Below, in pieces: positions 1-8,824 of a DNA stretch of 64,000 nt. The stretch lies in NCBI GenBank assembly GCA_021793155.1, contig JAJYTF010000004.1, positions 124,001 through 188,000 of the forward strand. Direction: 5' to 3'. The DNA comes from Pseudomonadota bacterium (lineage in GTDB: Bacteria > Pseudomonadota > Alphaproteobacteria > Rhodospirillales > Magnetospirillaceae). Both the position numbers and the translations under genes were made by a program. Below the pieces are notes generated by a model. The model made no database searches, was not told the origin of the DNA, and was given only the letters and a program-made list of their open reading frames with translations. Each line of letters begins with the position of its first letter. Position 1 is the stretch's first letter.

Positions 1-552
1 GCGGACGACGCCGAAGACGCGGTGCTGGCCGCCGACCTGCTGGCCGACCCCAAGGAACTGGCCGAACATCTGATGCTGCTGGACCTGGGGCGCAACGACG
101 TCGGCCGGGTGGCCGAGGTGGGAACGGTAAAGGTCACCGAGAAGATGGTGATCGAACTCTATTCCCACGTCATGCACATCGTCTCCAATGTCGAGGGCAA
201 GCTGGATTCCCGCCACGACGCGATGGATGCACTGTTCGCCGGCTTCCCCGCCGGGACGGTGTCGGGCGCGCCGAAAGTCCGGGCCATGGAGATCATCGAC
301 GAGCTGGAGCCGGACCGGCGCAGCTTCTATGCCGGCTGTATCGGCTATTTCGCCGCCAACGGCACCATGGATACCTGCATCGCGCTGCGCACGGCCCTGG
401 TCAAGGATGGCCAGATGGTGGTCCAAGCCGGTGCCGGAATTGTCGCCGACTCGGTGCCTGAGTCGGAATACCAGGAATGCTGGAACAAGGCTCGTGCCTT
501 GCTGCGCGCCGCCGAAGAGGCGGTAACTTTCGCCGGCCGCAACGGAGGGTGA
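1..552 (+). CDS. trpE: Anthranilate synthase component I, C-terminal part
   Basis: This is the last 183 codons of the large subunit of anthranilate synthase, which converts chorismate to anthranilate in the first committed step of tryptophan synthesis. The reading frame is already open at base 1, so the gene begins before the window. Visible family motifs are [12 protein letters not shown] near the start, the block [26 protein letters not shown], and [17 protein letters not shown] near the end, all in the chorismate-binding fold. A close GGAGGG before the next gene suggests co-transcription with the MaoC-like gene. Its partner trpG lies about 10 kb downstream rather than adjacent. The TrpE/PabB/MenF families share this fold, but the motifs and nearby trpGDC favour TrpE. 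Confidence 0.95.
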   Translation, partial: ADDAEDAVLAADLLADPKELAEHLMLLDLGRNDVGRVAEVGTVKVTEKMVIELYSHVMHIVSNVEGKLDSRHDAMDALFAGFPAGTVSGAPKVRAMEIIDELEPDRRSFYAGCIGYFAANGTMDTCIALRTALVKDGQMVVQAGAGIVADSVPESEYQECWNKARALLRAAEEAVTFAGRNGG

Positions 553-554
553 CC

Positions 555-1028
555 ATGGGGGCGGATTTCCAGGTACCGATCGACCAGCGCTATTTCGAGG
601 ACTATGTCCCCGGATCGGTCTACGAATTCGGCAGCGCCTCGGTCAACGCCGCGGAAATCATGGAATTCGCCCGCCGCTACGATCCCCAGGATTTTCACAT
701 CGACCCGGGCGCGGCGGCCCGCACACCGTTCGGCGGGCTGATCGCCAGCGGCTGGCAGACCGCCGGCCTGATGATGCGTCTCTACGCCAGCCATTACCTG
801 TCGAAAGTTGCCAGCCTGGCCTCGCCCGGCATCGACGAGTTGCGCTGGACCAAGCCGGTGCGCCCCGACGATGTGCTGCGCGTGCGGGTCACCGTGCTGG
901 AAGCCAACCGCTCCCGCTCGAAGCCGGACCGGGGCTTGGTCCGTTCGTTCATCGAGGTCATCAACCAGCAGGACGACGTGGTGATGACCATGAAGGCGAT
1001 GAACCTGCTGAAGTGCAGGACCACCTGA
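555..1028 (+). CDS. MaoC-like hot-dog dehydratase
   Basis: A 157-residue single hot-dog protein of the MaoC/(R)-specific enoyl-CoA hydratase family. These enzymes typically hydrate 2-enoyl-CoA esters in the cytoplasm. The hydratase signature is present around residues 43-70: Asp43 and His48 in YDPQDFHID sit where the catalytic Asp and His are expected, followed by FGGLIASGWQT. The third position of the usual D-x-N-x-x-H motif is Gln here. The start at 555 was chosen because GGAGGG lies 5 bases upstream at 544-549; a longer in-frame version would overlap trpE by 25 codons. It follows trpE by 2 bases and is probably co-transcribed. The substrate cannot be read from the sequence. Confidence 0.85.
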   Translation: MGADFQVPIDQRYFEDYVPGSVYEFGSASVNAAEIMEFARRYDPQDFHIDPGAAARTPFGGLIASGWQTAGLMMRLYASHYLSKVASLASPGIDELRWTKPVRPDDVLRVRVTVLEANRSRSKPDRGLVRSFIEVINQQDDVVMTMKAMNLLKCRTT

Positions 1029-1084
1029 GGCACCCGCCGCCGCACCGCTTCCACGCCAAGTTGTATTTTATTCCCGTAATGGCT

Positions 1085-1097
1085 GTGTTATTAACAC
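1085..1097. promoter_or_regulatory. Small perfect palindrome upstream of the HAF-repeat gene
   Basis: GTGTTA-T-TAACAC is a perfect 6-bp inverted repeat with a one-base centre. It lies in a locally AT-rich patch 49 bases before the start at 1146. It could be an operator half-site pair or part of a promoter. No regulator can be assigned. Confidence 0.25.
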
Positions 1098-1145
1098 GGT
1101 CATAGTCGCGCGTGCGTTGCTCGATCAAGGCGTGGAACAAGGCTC

Positions 1146-3254
1146 ATGTCGCTCAGCATCACGAACGTTACCGCACTGGCTGGCTTGACCCATCGTCAGC
1201 TGGTAACCTTCACCGGCCCGATAAACAGCCTAGGAGCCGTTGTCGGCAGTTCGAGCACGGGCGCGACGGACCACGCCGTTCTATGGCAGAACGGCGCAGC
1301 CACAGACCTGGGCACCCTGCCCGGTGACGCCTACAGTTCCGCCAATGGAATCAACGATCTGGGTCAGATCGTCGGAATTTCCTCCACCGGTCCGTTCGAT
1401 CTCTACCACGGCGTCCTGTGGCAAAACGGAACCGTAACGGCCATCGGGACATTGGGCGGCAGTTACAGCGAAGCTCTGGCCGTCAATAACCAAGGGCAGA
1501 TTGTGGGAGATTCCACCACCTTGGGTGGGCTCGACGAAGCATTCATCTGGCAGAACGGCGTCATGACCAATCTAGGCACGCTGCCCGGAGGCGCCTCGGC
1601 CAACACCGGCGGAGCATTCAACAGCGGCGCGAACGCCATCAACGACCATGGGCAGGTGGTCGGCGAATCATTGGTCACCGGCAATATCGACCACGCCTTC
1701 CTCTGGCAGAACGGCGTGATGACCGACCTGGGAGTCCTGTCCCCCGGTTCGATGAGCGTCGCCACAGCAATCAACAATAATGGCCAAGTGGCCGGATACA
1801 ATAGTTCCGGGACCGGCGTGACTCATGCCGTCTCGTGGCAAAACGGTGTCATCACCGATCTCGGCACCGTCCTCGGCTACGATTACAGTCAGGCGCAGGC
1901 GATCAACGACAGCGGCATCATTGTGGGATACGTGGCAAGTACCACGTCCAATGCGACCAGCAACCACGCCGTCGTCTGGCGGAATGGCGTCATTACCGAC
2001 CTGAACAGCCTTCTTCCGGCTGGATCCGGATGGATTCTCAATGACGCCACGGGCATCAACGATAACGGACAAATTTCCGGCGAAGGCACGCTGAACGGGC
2101 TGAGCACGGCGTTCGAACTGACCCTGGGACAGGGGGCAACCAGCAGCGCCTCGGCATTGATGGTCCAAAATTTTCATGACGGGGCGATGACCGTTCCCGC
2201 CGGCTTGATCGATAGCGCGGCGAACGTCATGTCCAGTCTCGATGGTCTCGAGGCCGTCGCCGCCGCCGGCAAGCTGTCCTCCATCACCCTGACCGATGGC
2301 GGTACGCCGACCATTACCGTCACGGCAACACAGGCGGCGCAGGATGCGGCGGCGCTCTCCGCCATCAGCGGCAGCTATCACCTGGCGGTCAGCGGTGCGG
2401 CGACGACGGCGATCGGCAATTTCCTCGCCGACCAGGACGATGCCGGCCGTGGCGCCAACGGCGTGGGCGCCGACTATGCCGGCGTTGCGCCTGCCGGCGG
2501 TAATTCGGTGATCGGTTTCCAGAGCGCCAATCTGACCTCAGGCGTCAACGCCATGGTTCTGGACGGGCCGCGCAGCCAGTACGCCATCGCCGTCGCGGCC
2601 AACGGCACGGTCACCGTTACCGACACCACCACCCATCAGACGGTCACCGACAGCGGCCTCGCCTACATCGTCTTCGACGGCGCAGCGACCACGACGACCA
2701 ACGGCGTCACCGGCTATTCCAGCATCTATTTCATCGACAGCGGCAGCAACGCGCAGATCGCCAGCCTCTACCAGGGCGTTCTCGGCCGCCAGCCCGACCT
2801 GCCGGGCCTGGAATACTGGCAGCACCAGATGGCCAGCGGTGCCGCCAATCTCAACCAGGTGGCCGGCGCCTTCCGCGGCTCCGGCGAGTTCCTCGCCCGC
2901 TTCCCCACCGCCAGCGCCCCGGCCGACCACGGCGGACCCAACGACAGCGCCTTCGTCATCCAGCTCTACCAGAACATTCTCAATCGCGCCCCCGATGCCG
3001 GCGGACAGGCCTTCTGGGACGGCCAGCTGGCCAGCGGCGCGATGAACCGCACCCAGGTCGTGCTCAGCTTCACCGGCAGCCCCGAGAACATGCAGGACGT
3101 CGGCGCCGCCCATGGCGGCTGGCTGATCGACCCGGCCACCGGCGGCTATGCCGATGCGGGCGCGCCGTCCGTGATTCAGGTCACGGGCAACGCCAGCACG
3201 ACCATCCTGGGAGGCGTAAGCAGCGCACCAATGCCCAGCCTGACGGTCGTTTAG
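1146..3254 (+). CDS. HAF-repeat / DUF4214 secreted protein
   Basis: A 702-residue surface or extracellular protein of unknown function. Residues about 38-327 hold six clear and one partial copy of the HAF extracellular repeat; each carries a WQNG-x3-T(D/N)LG-type strand and an AINxxGQIVG-type strand, a pattern compatible with a beta-propeller. Residues about 345-530 resemble the Thr/Ala-rich spacer modules of large Rhodospirillales surface proteins, for example KLSSITLTDGG followed by YHLAVSGAAT. Residues about 535-660 contain two DUF4214 units (LYQGVLGRQPDLPGLEYW and LYQNILNRAPDAGGQAFW). No Sec signal peptide is seen, so type I secretion through the C-terminus is the likely route (inference). 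It stands alone, with a weak AAGG before the ATG. The HAF plus DUF4214 pairing supports adhesion or matrix binding, but no activity can be assigned. Confidence 0.8.
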   Translation: MSLSITNVTALAGLTHRQLVTFTGPINSLGAVVGSSSTGATDHAVLWQNGAATDLGTLPGDAYSSANGINDLGQIVGISSTGPFDLYHGVLWQNGTVTAIGTLGGSYSEALAVNNQGQIVGDSTTLGGLDEAFIWQNGVMTNLGTLPGGASANTGGAFNSGANAINDHGQVVGESLVTGNIDHAFLWQNGVMTDLGVLSPGSMSVATAINNNGQVAGYNSSGTGVTHAVSWQNGVITDLGTVLGYDYSQAQAINDSGIIVGYVASTTSNATSNHAVVWRNGVITDLNSLLPAGSGWILNDATGINDNGQISGEGTLNGLSTAFELTLGQGATSSASALMVQNFHDGAMTVPAGLIDSAANVMSSLDGLEAVAAAGKLSSITLTDGGTPTITVTATQAAQDAAALSAISGSYHLAVSGAATTAIGNFLADQDDAGRGANGVGADYAGVAPAGGNSVIGFQSANLTSGVNAMVLDGPRSQYAIAVAANGTVTVTDTTTHQTVTDSGLAYIVFDGAATTTTNGVTGYSSIYFIDSGSNAQIASLYQGVLGRQPDLPGLEYWQHQMASGAANLNQVAGAFRGSGEFLARFPTASAPADHGGPNDSAFVIQLYQNILNRAPDAGGQAFWDGQLASGAMNRTQVVLSFTGSPENMQDVGAAHGGWLIDPATGGYADAGAPSVIQVTGNASTTILGGVSSAPMPSLTVV

Positions 3255-3270
3255 CCGGTTTGGCGAGGCC

Positions 3271-3471
3271 TTACGCCGCCCCCTGGAACTCGAAGCCGGC
3301 GTCGTCCACCGCCTTGGCCACCGCCGCCTCGTCGGCGCCGTCAACGGTGACCTTGCCGCCGGCCAGGTCCACGCTGACGCTGGCCCCCGGCGCCGCCGCC
3401 TTGATCGCCTGCTCCACCGAGCGCACGCAGCCGCCGCAGGTCATCCCCGCCACCTTGTATGTCTTTGCCAT
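3271..3471 (-). CDS. copZ: Heavy-metal-associated (HMA) copper chaperone
   Basis: A 66-residue HMA-domain protein covering the whole domain and nothing else. The metal site GMTCGGC lies at residues 9-15 with Cys12 and Cys15, which in this family bind Cu(I) and hand it to a P1B-type ATPase. It converges with the HAF-repeat gene 16 bases away. The copper exporter copA, with a matching N-terminal HMA domain, is on the same strand 3 kb to the right. The two are not contiguous, so a shared pathway is inferred from family and proximity. A mercuric or nickel role is possible but less likely. Confidence 0.85.
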   Translation of the reverse strand: MAKTYKVAGMTCGGCVRSVEQAIKAAAPGASVSVDLAGGKVTVDGADEAAVAKAVDDAGFEFQGAA

Positions 3472-3606
3472 GGAATGATGCTCCGCCTAGAGGTTGGCTT
3501 CGGCCAGATCATCGACGCGAAACCTGTTGCGGTCAATCTCGGCATGCCTGCTTTCTCGGCGATGCAACGTCTTGAAGGGAGTGCCGCCGAAGGCGTGGAG
3601 TTCTCC

Positions 3607-4158
3607 TCAGCTTGCTCCGTGTCCTCTGTGTCTCTGTGGTGACGTCTCCTGCCCGCAAAACTCCTCCAGCGCCCCCTGCAGATCCGCCAATGGCTCCTCC
3701 CAGCGGCCGGGAGCATGCTGGCGGAACAGGGTGAAGCTGGGATACCAGGCCGATGTCCGGCCCCGGTCGAACCACCGCCAGTCCGAGGTGTAGCGCAGCA
3801 GCAGGAAGGTCGGAACCCCCAGGGCGCCGGCCAGATGGGCGACGGCGGTGTCGACGGTGACCAGCAGGTCGAGCTGGGTCAGCACCGCCGCGGTTTCGGC
3901 GAAGTCGACCAGGCCGGGGGCGAGATCGGTGACGAAGGCGTCGGCCCCTGTTGTCTTCAGGTCGGCGGCCCGCGGGCCGAGCTGCAGGCTGAACAGGGCC
4001 AGGTGAGGATCGCCGAACAGCGGCAGCAGCCGTTCGAGCGGGATCGAGCGGTCGCGCGGTGTCGGCTTGCCGGCCCAAACCAGACCCACTTTCCGCCGCC
4101 CATCGTCCGGCAGACGCTGGGCGGCCGCCGGGGCATTCAAATAAGGCACCGCGGCCGG
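3607..4158 (-). pseudogene. Truncated TPR/family-9-type glycosyltransferase, C-terminal fragment
   Basis: About 184 codons match the C-terminal half of the TPR-plus-glycosyltransferase proteins (GT9/O-GlcNAc-transferase-like). Recognisable blocks are AVPYLNAP, RKVGLVWAGKP, RSIPLERLLPLF, DTAVAHLAGALGVPTFLLL and the WRWFDRGRTSAWYPS region, the nucleotide-sugar binding half. Upstream of about 4158 the frame stays open but is antisense to another protein fragment and has the composition of a shadow frame, so the TPR half and the start are missing. The last 13 or so codons run through a dispersed intergenic repeat (3615-3642), so the C-terminus is also replaced. It is probably non-functional. Confidence 0.7.
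3615..3642. repeat. Dispersed repeat of the CCTCTGTGTCTCTGTGG type
   Basis: The sequence around CCTCTGTGTCTCTGTGGTGA is a short repeat type known from intergenic regions of many unrelated bacteria. Here it forms the last codons of the truncated glycosyltransferase frame. Only one copy was seen in the window. Its function is unknown. Confidence 0.5.
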
Positions 4159-4756
4159 CTCGACGACGACGGTGAACGGCGCCGCCGACACCGTCGATGC
4201 CGACAACGCCACGGTCAGTCTGACCGACGGCAGCAGCGCCGCGGTGATTGGCGACAACGCGACCATCCAGGGGGGCGGCGGGGACGCCGTGGCCGTCAGC
4301 GGCAGCAATATCAGCGTCAGCCTGAACAGCGGCAGCCTCAACCTGGCCGACCAAGCCCAAGCCTCGCTCACCGGCGACAACGACACGGTGATCGGCGGGG
4401 CCAACGACAGCCTGACGGTCCAGGGGAACGCCGACACCGTCGGGCTTAACGGCGCCACGGTCACGGTGGGCGCCGACAGCACGGTGGCAGTCACCGGTAA
4501 CGACACGACCGTGTCGATCGGTGCCAATGCCGGCGCCACGATCACCGGCGCCAATGACAACCTGGCGGCGGACCTGACCGCCAGCGTTACCGTCAACGGC
4601 ACCAACGACACGGTCAACGGCGCGGCCGCGGCCGATACCGCCTACAACAACCTGGTCAGCGCCATGGCCGCATTCCCGCCCAGCGGTGCCGATCAGGCCT
4701 CGCTGGTGACCGTGGTCAACGATCAGCCGCCCGTGATTGCGGTGAATCATGGCTAG
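4157..4756 (+). pseudogene. C-terminal remnant of a large repeat-rich surface protein
   Basis: About 200 codons of short imperfect repeats built on Gly, Asn, Asp, Thr and Val, such as VTVNGTNDTVNGA, DTVIGGANDSLTVQG and VAVTGNDTTVSIG. This is the pattern of beta-helical or RTX-like surface proteins. The last 50 or so residues (AYNNLVSAMAAFPPSG and following) look like a natural C-terminal domain and stop just before a strong hairpin. No credible start or ribosome-binding site exists: the frame is closed at 4142 and the first possible start is a GTG at 4172 with no Shine-Dalgarno. The 5' end abuts the truncated glycosyltransferase head to head, as expected if one deletion removed the first parts of two divergent genes. 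A short expressed protein cannot be excluded. Confidence 0.6.
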
Positions 4757-4762
4757 ATGAAC

Positions 4763-4794
4763 GCCCCTCGCCGGATGGATGTCCAGCGAGGGGC
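4763..4794 (+). terminator. Hairpin after the repeat-protein remnant
   Basis: GCCCCTCGC at 4763-4771 pairs perfectly with GCGAGGGGC at 4786-4794 across a 14-base loop, starting 6 bases after the stop codon. No T-run follows, so it is a terminator-like or 3'-protective hairpin rather than a textbook intrinsic terminator. Confidence 0.5.
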
Positions 4795-4867
4795 AACGGC
4801 CCGCCTCTTGAATATCCACAGGACGTTCCTCAACTGGAACACAGTCCAACCATCCGGATGTCCGAAC

Positions 4868-5509
4868 ATGTGGCCCCTCGGCCGTAACAAGCTCGAACTG
4901 CCTTCCGCCGGCCAGTGTCTGCCCGGGCGGGCCCAGCCTATGCCTGTGCCCGAACGGCATTTCGTCAGCGGCCATCCTCTGGCCGGTCCTTATCCCGACG
5001 GAACGGAGACCGCCATTTTCGGCCTCGGCTGTTTCTGGGGCGCGGAACGGAAGTTCTGGACGATGCCGGGTGTCCACGTCACCGCGGTCGGCTATGCCGG
5101 CGGCGGCACGCCGAACCCCACCTACGAAGAAGTCTGCGACGGCCGAACCGGCCATGCCGAAGTGGTGCTGGTGGTGTTCGACCCCAGGACAGTCTCCTAC
5201 CCGACATTGCTCAAAATGTTCTGGGAAAGCCACGATCCCACGCAGGGGATGCGCCAGGGCAACGATATCGGCACGCAATATCGTTCGGTGATCTTCACCA
5301 CCTCGCCGGACCAGCAGCGGCTCGCCCAGGAGACACGGCAGGCCTATCAGCAGCGTCTCGATACCTCGGGCTTCGGCACCATCACCACCGGCATCGAGCC
5401 GGCTCCGGCATTTTATTTTGCCGAGGATTATCACCAGCAATATCTGGCCAAGAATCCCGGCGGCTATTGCGGGCTGGGTGGCACCGGCGTTTCCTGCCCC
5501 CTCGAGTAA
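4868..5509 (+). CDS. msrA: Peptide methionine-S-sulfoxide reductase MsrA
   Basis: A 213-residue enzyme that reduces methionine-S-sulfoxide in proteins and repairs oxidative damage using thioredoxin. The catalytic motif [11 protein letters not shown] with the nucleophilic Cys is at about residue 47. Other family blocks are [40 protein letters not shown] and AEDYHQQYL. The C-terminal [13 protein letters not shown] carries likely recycling cysteines. The ATG at 4868 gives the family's usual extended N-terminus; an internal ATG at 4940 would trim it. It stands alone, and its last 46 bases overlap the 3' end of the opposite-strand YibQ-type gene. Confidence 0.95.
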   Translation: MWPLGRNKLELPSAGQCLPGRAQPMPVPERHFVSGHPLAGPYPDGTETAIFGLGCFWGAERKFWTMPGVHVTAVGYAGGGTPNPTYEEVCDGRTGHAEVVLVVFDPRTVSYPTLLKMFWESHDPTQGMRQGNDIGTQYRSVIFTTSPDQQRLAQETRQAYQQRLDTSGFGTITTGIEPAPAFYFAEDYHQQYLAKNPGGYCGLGGTGVSCPLE

Positions 5510-6531
5510 CGCACCGCCATCATCCCCTGCCGCGCCCGCACCACCGCAGTCACCGGCACCAGCACCAGCCCCTTCCGCGCCAGGGTCGGCAGCCAGGCGG
5601 CCAAGGCGGCGATGGTCGCATCCCGCGGATGGCCGATGGCAATGGCGTTGCCTTTCTTGCGGGCGATCTCCTCCAGCTTGGACAGCTGGGCGTTGACCGC
5701 GGCGAGATCCGCCTCGTTGTCGAGGAAGACGTTGCGCCCCGCCGTGGGCACGCCGGCCCGCTGGGCAAGCGCCAACCCGACACTGTGGTCGGTGGTCAGG
5801 CTGTCGATGAACAGCAGCCCGCGGCGGCGCAGTTCCTCCATCACCACCTGCATGCCCGGCGCATAGGCGGTAAACTTGCTGCCCATGTGGTTGTTGATGC
5901 CGACATAGCCGTCGAAGCGGGCCAGATCCTCATCCACCTGCTTGCGCAAGTCGGCGAGCGAAAGATTGTCGAGCAGGGCCCCCGGCCCCGGATCGATCCC
6001 CTCACCCAGCGGCTCCATCGGCACATGCATCATCAGCTCGTGCCCGCGGGCATGAGCCTCCTCGGTCTGCCGCGCTAGATCCTCGGCATAAGTCATGAAC
6101 GAGATGGTCAGCGGCCCAGGCAGCTGGAGGACGCGTTCCGAGCGCCGCTTGTCCAGCCCCATGTCGTCGATGATGAGGGCGATCTCGGGCCGTCCGCCCG
6201 TATCCGGCGACGCCACGGCAAACCTCTCCCAGGCGGGCTGGCCCTGCGGCAACGCAGGAGGCGAAGGTGGAGCCAGTGGCGGCAGCGATGCCACCTGCGG
6301 CTCGGCCGGGGCCGCCGGCAGGGTGACCGGCTCGTCCTCGACCACGGTGTGCTGGCTGGTCTCCGTCGCCGGCGGATCGCTCGTCGCGATCGGGGCGGGC
6401 GCGGGCAGCTTCGGCGCCGTCACCCGGCCTGCGGTCACGCCGATGACCATTCCAAGGCCGAGCATGGCCGCCCCGGCGACGATCGCCCGGCGGTGCTTCG
6501 GCCAGATCTTGCGCAGGAAGCCGCCTGTCAT
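5464..6531 (-). CDS. Divergent polysaccharide deacetylase (YibQ-type)
   Basis: A 355-residue protein with a single N-terminal membrane segment (about residues 16-35), a Pro/Ala/Thr-rich linker to about residue 110, then a periplasmic divergent polysaccharide deacetylase domain. Domain landmarks are ALIIDDMG (Asp122-Asp123), [18 protein letters not shown] and [12 protein letters not shown], which carry the His/Asp residues of the fold. Family members are thought to act on cell-wall or envelope glycans, often beside murein hydrolase genes; the substrate is not established. It begins 10 bases after copA and is probably co-transcribed with it. Its 3' end overlaps msrA by 46 bases, convergently. 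Confidence 0.85.
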   Translation of the reverse strand: MTGGFLRKIWPKHRRAIVAGAAMLGLGMVIGVTAGRVTAPKLPAPAPIATSDPPATETSQHTVVEDEPVTLPAAPAEPQVASLPPLAPPSPPALPQGQPAWERFAVASPDTGGRPEIALIIDDMGLDKRRSERVLQLPGPLTISFMTYAEDLARQTEEAHARGHELMMHVPMEPLGEGIDPGPGALLDNLSLADLRKQVDEDLARFDGYVGINNHMGSKFTAYAPGMQVVMEELRRRGLLFIDSLTTDHSVGLALAQRAGVPTAGRNVFLDNEADLAAVNAQLSKLEEIARKKGNAIAIGHPRDATIAALAAWLPTLARKGLVLVPVTAVVRARQGMMAVRYSRGQETPVPPSPQ

Positions 6532-6541
6532 AGCCGCCCCC

Positions 6542-8767
6542 TCACGGCCGCCAGCGACGCAGCAGAAGGCTGTTCGACACGACGCTGACGCTGGAAAACG
6601 CCATGGCGCCGCCGGCCAGGACGGGGCTCAACATGCCGAATGCCGCCAACGGGATGGCCACCACATTATAAATGAACGCCCAGAACAGGTTCTGCCGGAT
6701 CTTGTCGTAGGTGGCACGGGAAATCGACAGGGCCCCCGGCAGCAGGGAGGGGTCGCCGCGCATCAGGGTGATGCCGGCGGTGTGCATGGCGATATCGGTG
6801 CCGGTTCCCATCGCCACGCCGATATGGGCGGCGGCAAGGGCCGGCGCGTCGTTGACCCCGTCGCCGACCATCGCCACCACCTGGCCTTCGACTTTGAGTC
6901 GCTCGACCTCGGCCGCCTTGTCTTCGGGCAACACTTCGGCACGCACCTCGTCGACGCCAACCGCGTCGGCCACGGCGTGGGCCGCCCGCCGGTTGTCGCC
7001 GGTCAGCATGACCGCCTTCACCCCCAATTCCTTCAGCCGCGCCACGGCGGGCCGGGCTGCCGTTTTGACCGGGTCGGCGGCGGCGATCAGCCCCAGGGCA
7101 TGTCCCCCTTCGCCGATCCACATGACGGTCCGCCCCGCCGCCTCAAGCTCGGCGGCCCGTTCGTCCAGCCACCCGGCGTCCACGCCCGACTGCACCATCA
7201 GCCGCTGGCTGCCCACCAACAGCAGCCGGCCATCCACCGTGGCCTGCAGGCCACGGCCGGGAAAGGCCTTGAAGCTCTCCACCGGGCGCAGATCGATCCC
7301 CTCGGCCCGGGCGGCGTCGAGCACCGCGCGGCCCAGTGGATGCTCGCTTCCCTGCTGCGCGGCGGCGGCCAGGCTCAGCAGGCCACGGTTGTCGCCGTCC
7401 GCCGCCACCACTTCGCAGACCGCCGGCTGCCCCTCGGTCAGAGTGCCGGTCTTGTCGAACACCATGACATCGACCCGATGCGCCAGTTCCAAAGCTTCGG
7501 CGTCCTTGATCAGGATTCCGTACCGTGCCGCCACGCCGGTTCCCACCATGATGGCGGTCGGCGTCGCCAGCCCCAAGGCGCACGGACAGGCGATGACCAG
7601 CACCGAGACTCCGGCGACGAATGCCGCTTGCGGGTTGCCGACGATCAGCCACCACGCAGCGAAGGTGACGGCGGCAATTGCCACCACCGCCGGAACGAAG
7701 ATCGCCGAGATGCGATCCACCAGACGTTGCACCGGCGCCTTGCTGGCCTGAGCCCCCTCGACCAGGCGGATGATGCGGGCGATGGTCGAGCCGGCGCCCA
7801 CGGCGGTGGCTTGTACCCGGAGCAGGCCGTCGCCGTTGATCGCGCCGGCGGTCACCGAGTCACCCGTCCCCTTGGCCACCGGCAGGCTTTCGCCGGTCAC
7901 CAGCGATTCGTCCATCTGGCTTTCGCCGTCCAGCACCTTGCCGTCCACGGGCGCCCGTTCACCCGGCCGCAAGACCACGACCTCGCCGACCATCACCGCA
8001 TCGGCCGGTACTTCGACCACGCGGCCGTCGCGCTCGACCCGCGCCGTGTTTGGCCGCAGCTTCATCAGGGCCCTGATGGCCGAGGCGGCGCTGCGCTTGG
8101 CCCGCGCCTCCAGCCACTTACCGAGGAGAACGAGGGTGATCACCACTGTCGAGGCTTCAAAGTACAGGGTACCATGCGCGCCATGGCCCGCCAGAACCTC
8201 CCACGCGGAAAGGCCATAGGCGGCCGACGTTCCAAGGGCCACCAGAAGATCCATGTTACCCGCACCACCCCGGACGGATTTCCAGCCGCTGACGTAGAAC
8301 CGACCGCCGACGCCGAATTGCACCGGCGTGGCCAGAGCCAACTGCACCAGCGGCGGCAGCATCACGTGCAGCCCGGCAAGGTCGAGGCCCATCTGGCCGA
8401 CCAGCGGCAAGGTGAACAGGGCCGATACCAGGACCATGACCAGACCGCGACGGGCCTCGTGGGCCACCCGCTCCTGGTCGCCGTCGGGTGGAGTCTCGGC
8501 CGTGACCACCGAAGCGCCATAGCCGGCTTTCTCTACCGCCAGCACCATCTGGGCGGCCGATACCATCCCGCCCGCCGTGGTCACGCGCGCTTTCTCGGTG
8601 GCCAGGTTCACTTCCGCCTTGGCGACGCCGGGCAGACGCGACAACACCTTCTCGACGCGGGTCGAGCAGGCGGCGCAGGTCATGCCGGTGATGGCCAGAT
8701 CAACCACCTCCTCGGTCGCCGAGGCAGGCTCGGGGGCGCGAGGCTGGGAGAGAATTGTCTCTGTCAT
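6542..8767 (-). CDS. copA: Copper-translocating P1B-type ATPase
   Basis: A 741-residue inner-membrane pump exporting Cu(I) from the cytoplasm. In order: one HMA domain with GMTCAAC (Cys31, Cys34), paired membrane helices, the actuator domain with the TGES loop, the intramembrane CPC metal site in [12 protein letters not shown] at about residue 392, the phosphorylation site DKTGTLTEG at about 437, the HP dipeptide in EHPLGRAVL, and the hinge [10 protein letters not shown] at about 637. The CPC motif indicates Cu+ (or Ag+) specificity. It follows a secreted Cys-containing protein by 54 bases and leads into the YibQ-type gene. No copper-responsive operator could be recognised upstream. Confidence 0.95.
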   Translation of the reverse strand: MTETILSQPRAPEPASATEEVVDLAITGMTCAACSTRVEKVLSRLPGVAKAEVNLATEKARVTTAGGMVSAAQMVLAVEKAGYGASVVTAETPPDGDQERVAHEARRGLVMVLVSALFTLPLVGQMGLDLAGLHVMLPPLVQLALATPVQFGVGGRFYVSGWKSVRGGAGNMDLLVALGTSAAYGLSAWEVLAGHGAHGTLYFEASTVVITLVLLGKWLEARAKRSAASAIRALMKLRPNTARVERDGRVVEVPADAVMVGEVVVLRPGERAPVDGKVLDGESQMDESLVTGESLPVAKGTGDSVTAGAINGDGLLRVQATAVGAGSTIARIIRLVEGAQASKAPVQRLVDRISAIFVPAVVAIAAVTFAAWWLIVGNPQAAFVAGVSVLVIACPCALGLATPTAIMVGTGVAARYGILIKDAEALELAHRVDVMVFDKTGTLTEGQPAVCEVVAADGDNRGLLSLAAAAQQGSEHPLGRAVLDAARAEGIDLRPVESFKAFPGRGLQATVDGRLLLVGSQRLMVQSGVDAGWLDERAAELEAAGRTVMWIGEGGHALGLIAAADPVKTAARPAVARLKELGVKAVMLTGDNRRAAHAVADAVGVDEVRAEVLPEDKAAEVERLKVEGQVVAMVGDGVNDAPALAAAHIGVAMGTGTDIAMHTAGITLMRGDPSLLPGALSISRATYDKIRQNLFWAFIYNVVAIPLAAFGMLSPVLAGGAMAFSSVSVVSNSLLLRRWRP

Positions 8768-8804
8768 GACTGCTAATGTGATGCGCCCCCAAGCAGCGCG
8801 TCAA

Positions 8805-8824
8805 GAAGCGTTCAGAAGCGTTCA
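8805..8824. repeat. Tandem decamer GAAGCGTTCA x2
   Basis: Two perfect adjacent copies of GAAGCGTTCA at 8805-8814 and 8815-8824. The second contains the stop codon of the upstream gene (tca at 8822-8824 on this strand), 38 bases before the copA start. It may be a regulator-binding direct repeat or a slippage duplication. Confidence 0.4.

Noticed and set aside
3472-3606. Reverse frame of about 40 codons (reading AFGGTPFKTLHRRE and on to DLAEANL) between copZ and the glycosyltransferase fragment
   Set aside because: It has no start codon of its own and no recognised family. It might be a third gene remnant at this unstable locus, but the evidence is too thin.
4159-4617. Upstream continuation of the glycosyltransferase frame on the reverse strand
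   Set aside because: It translates to Leu/Pro/Ser/Thr/Val-rich sequence that is just the complement of the forward repeat protein; no TPR or start signals are present.
6095-8776. Long forward open frame opposite copA
   Set aside because: Low-complexity His/Arg/Gly-rich translation with no family resemblance, lying across the full copA gene.
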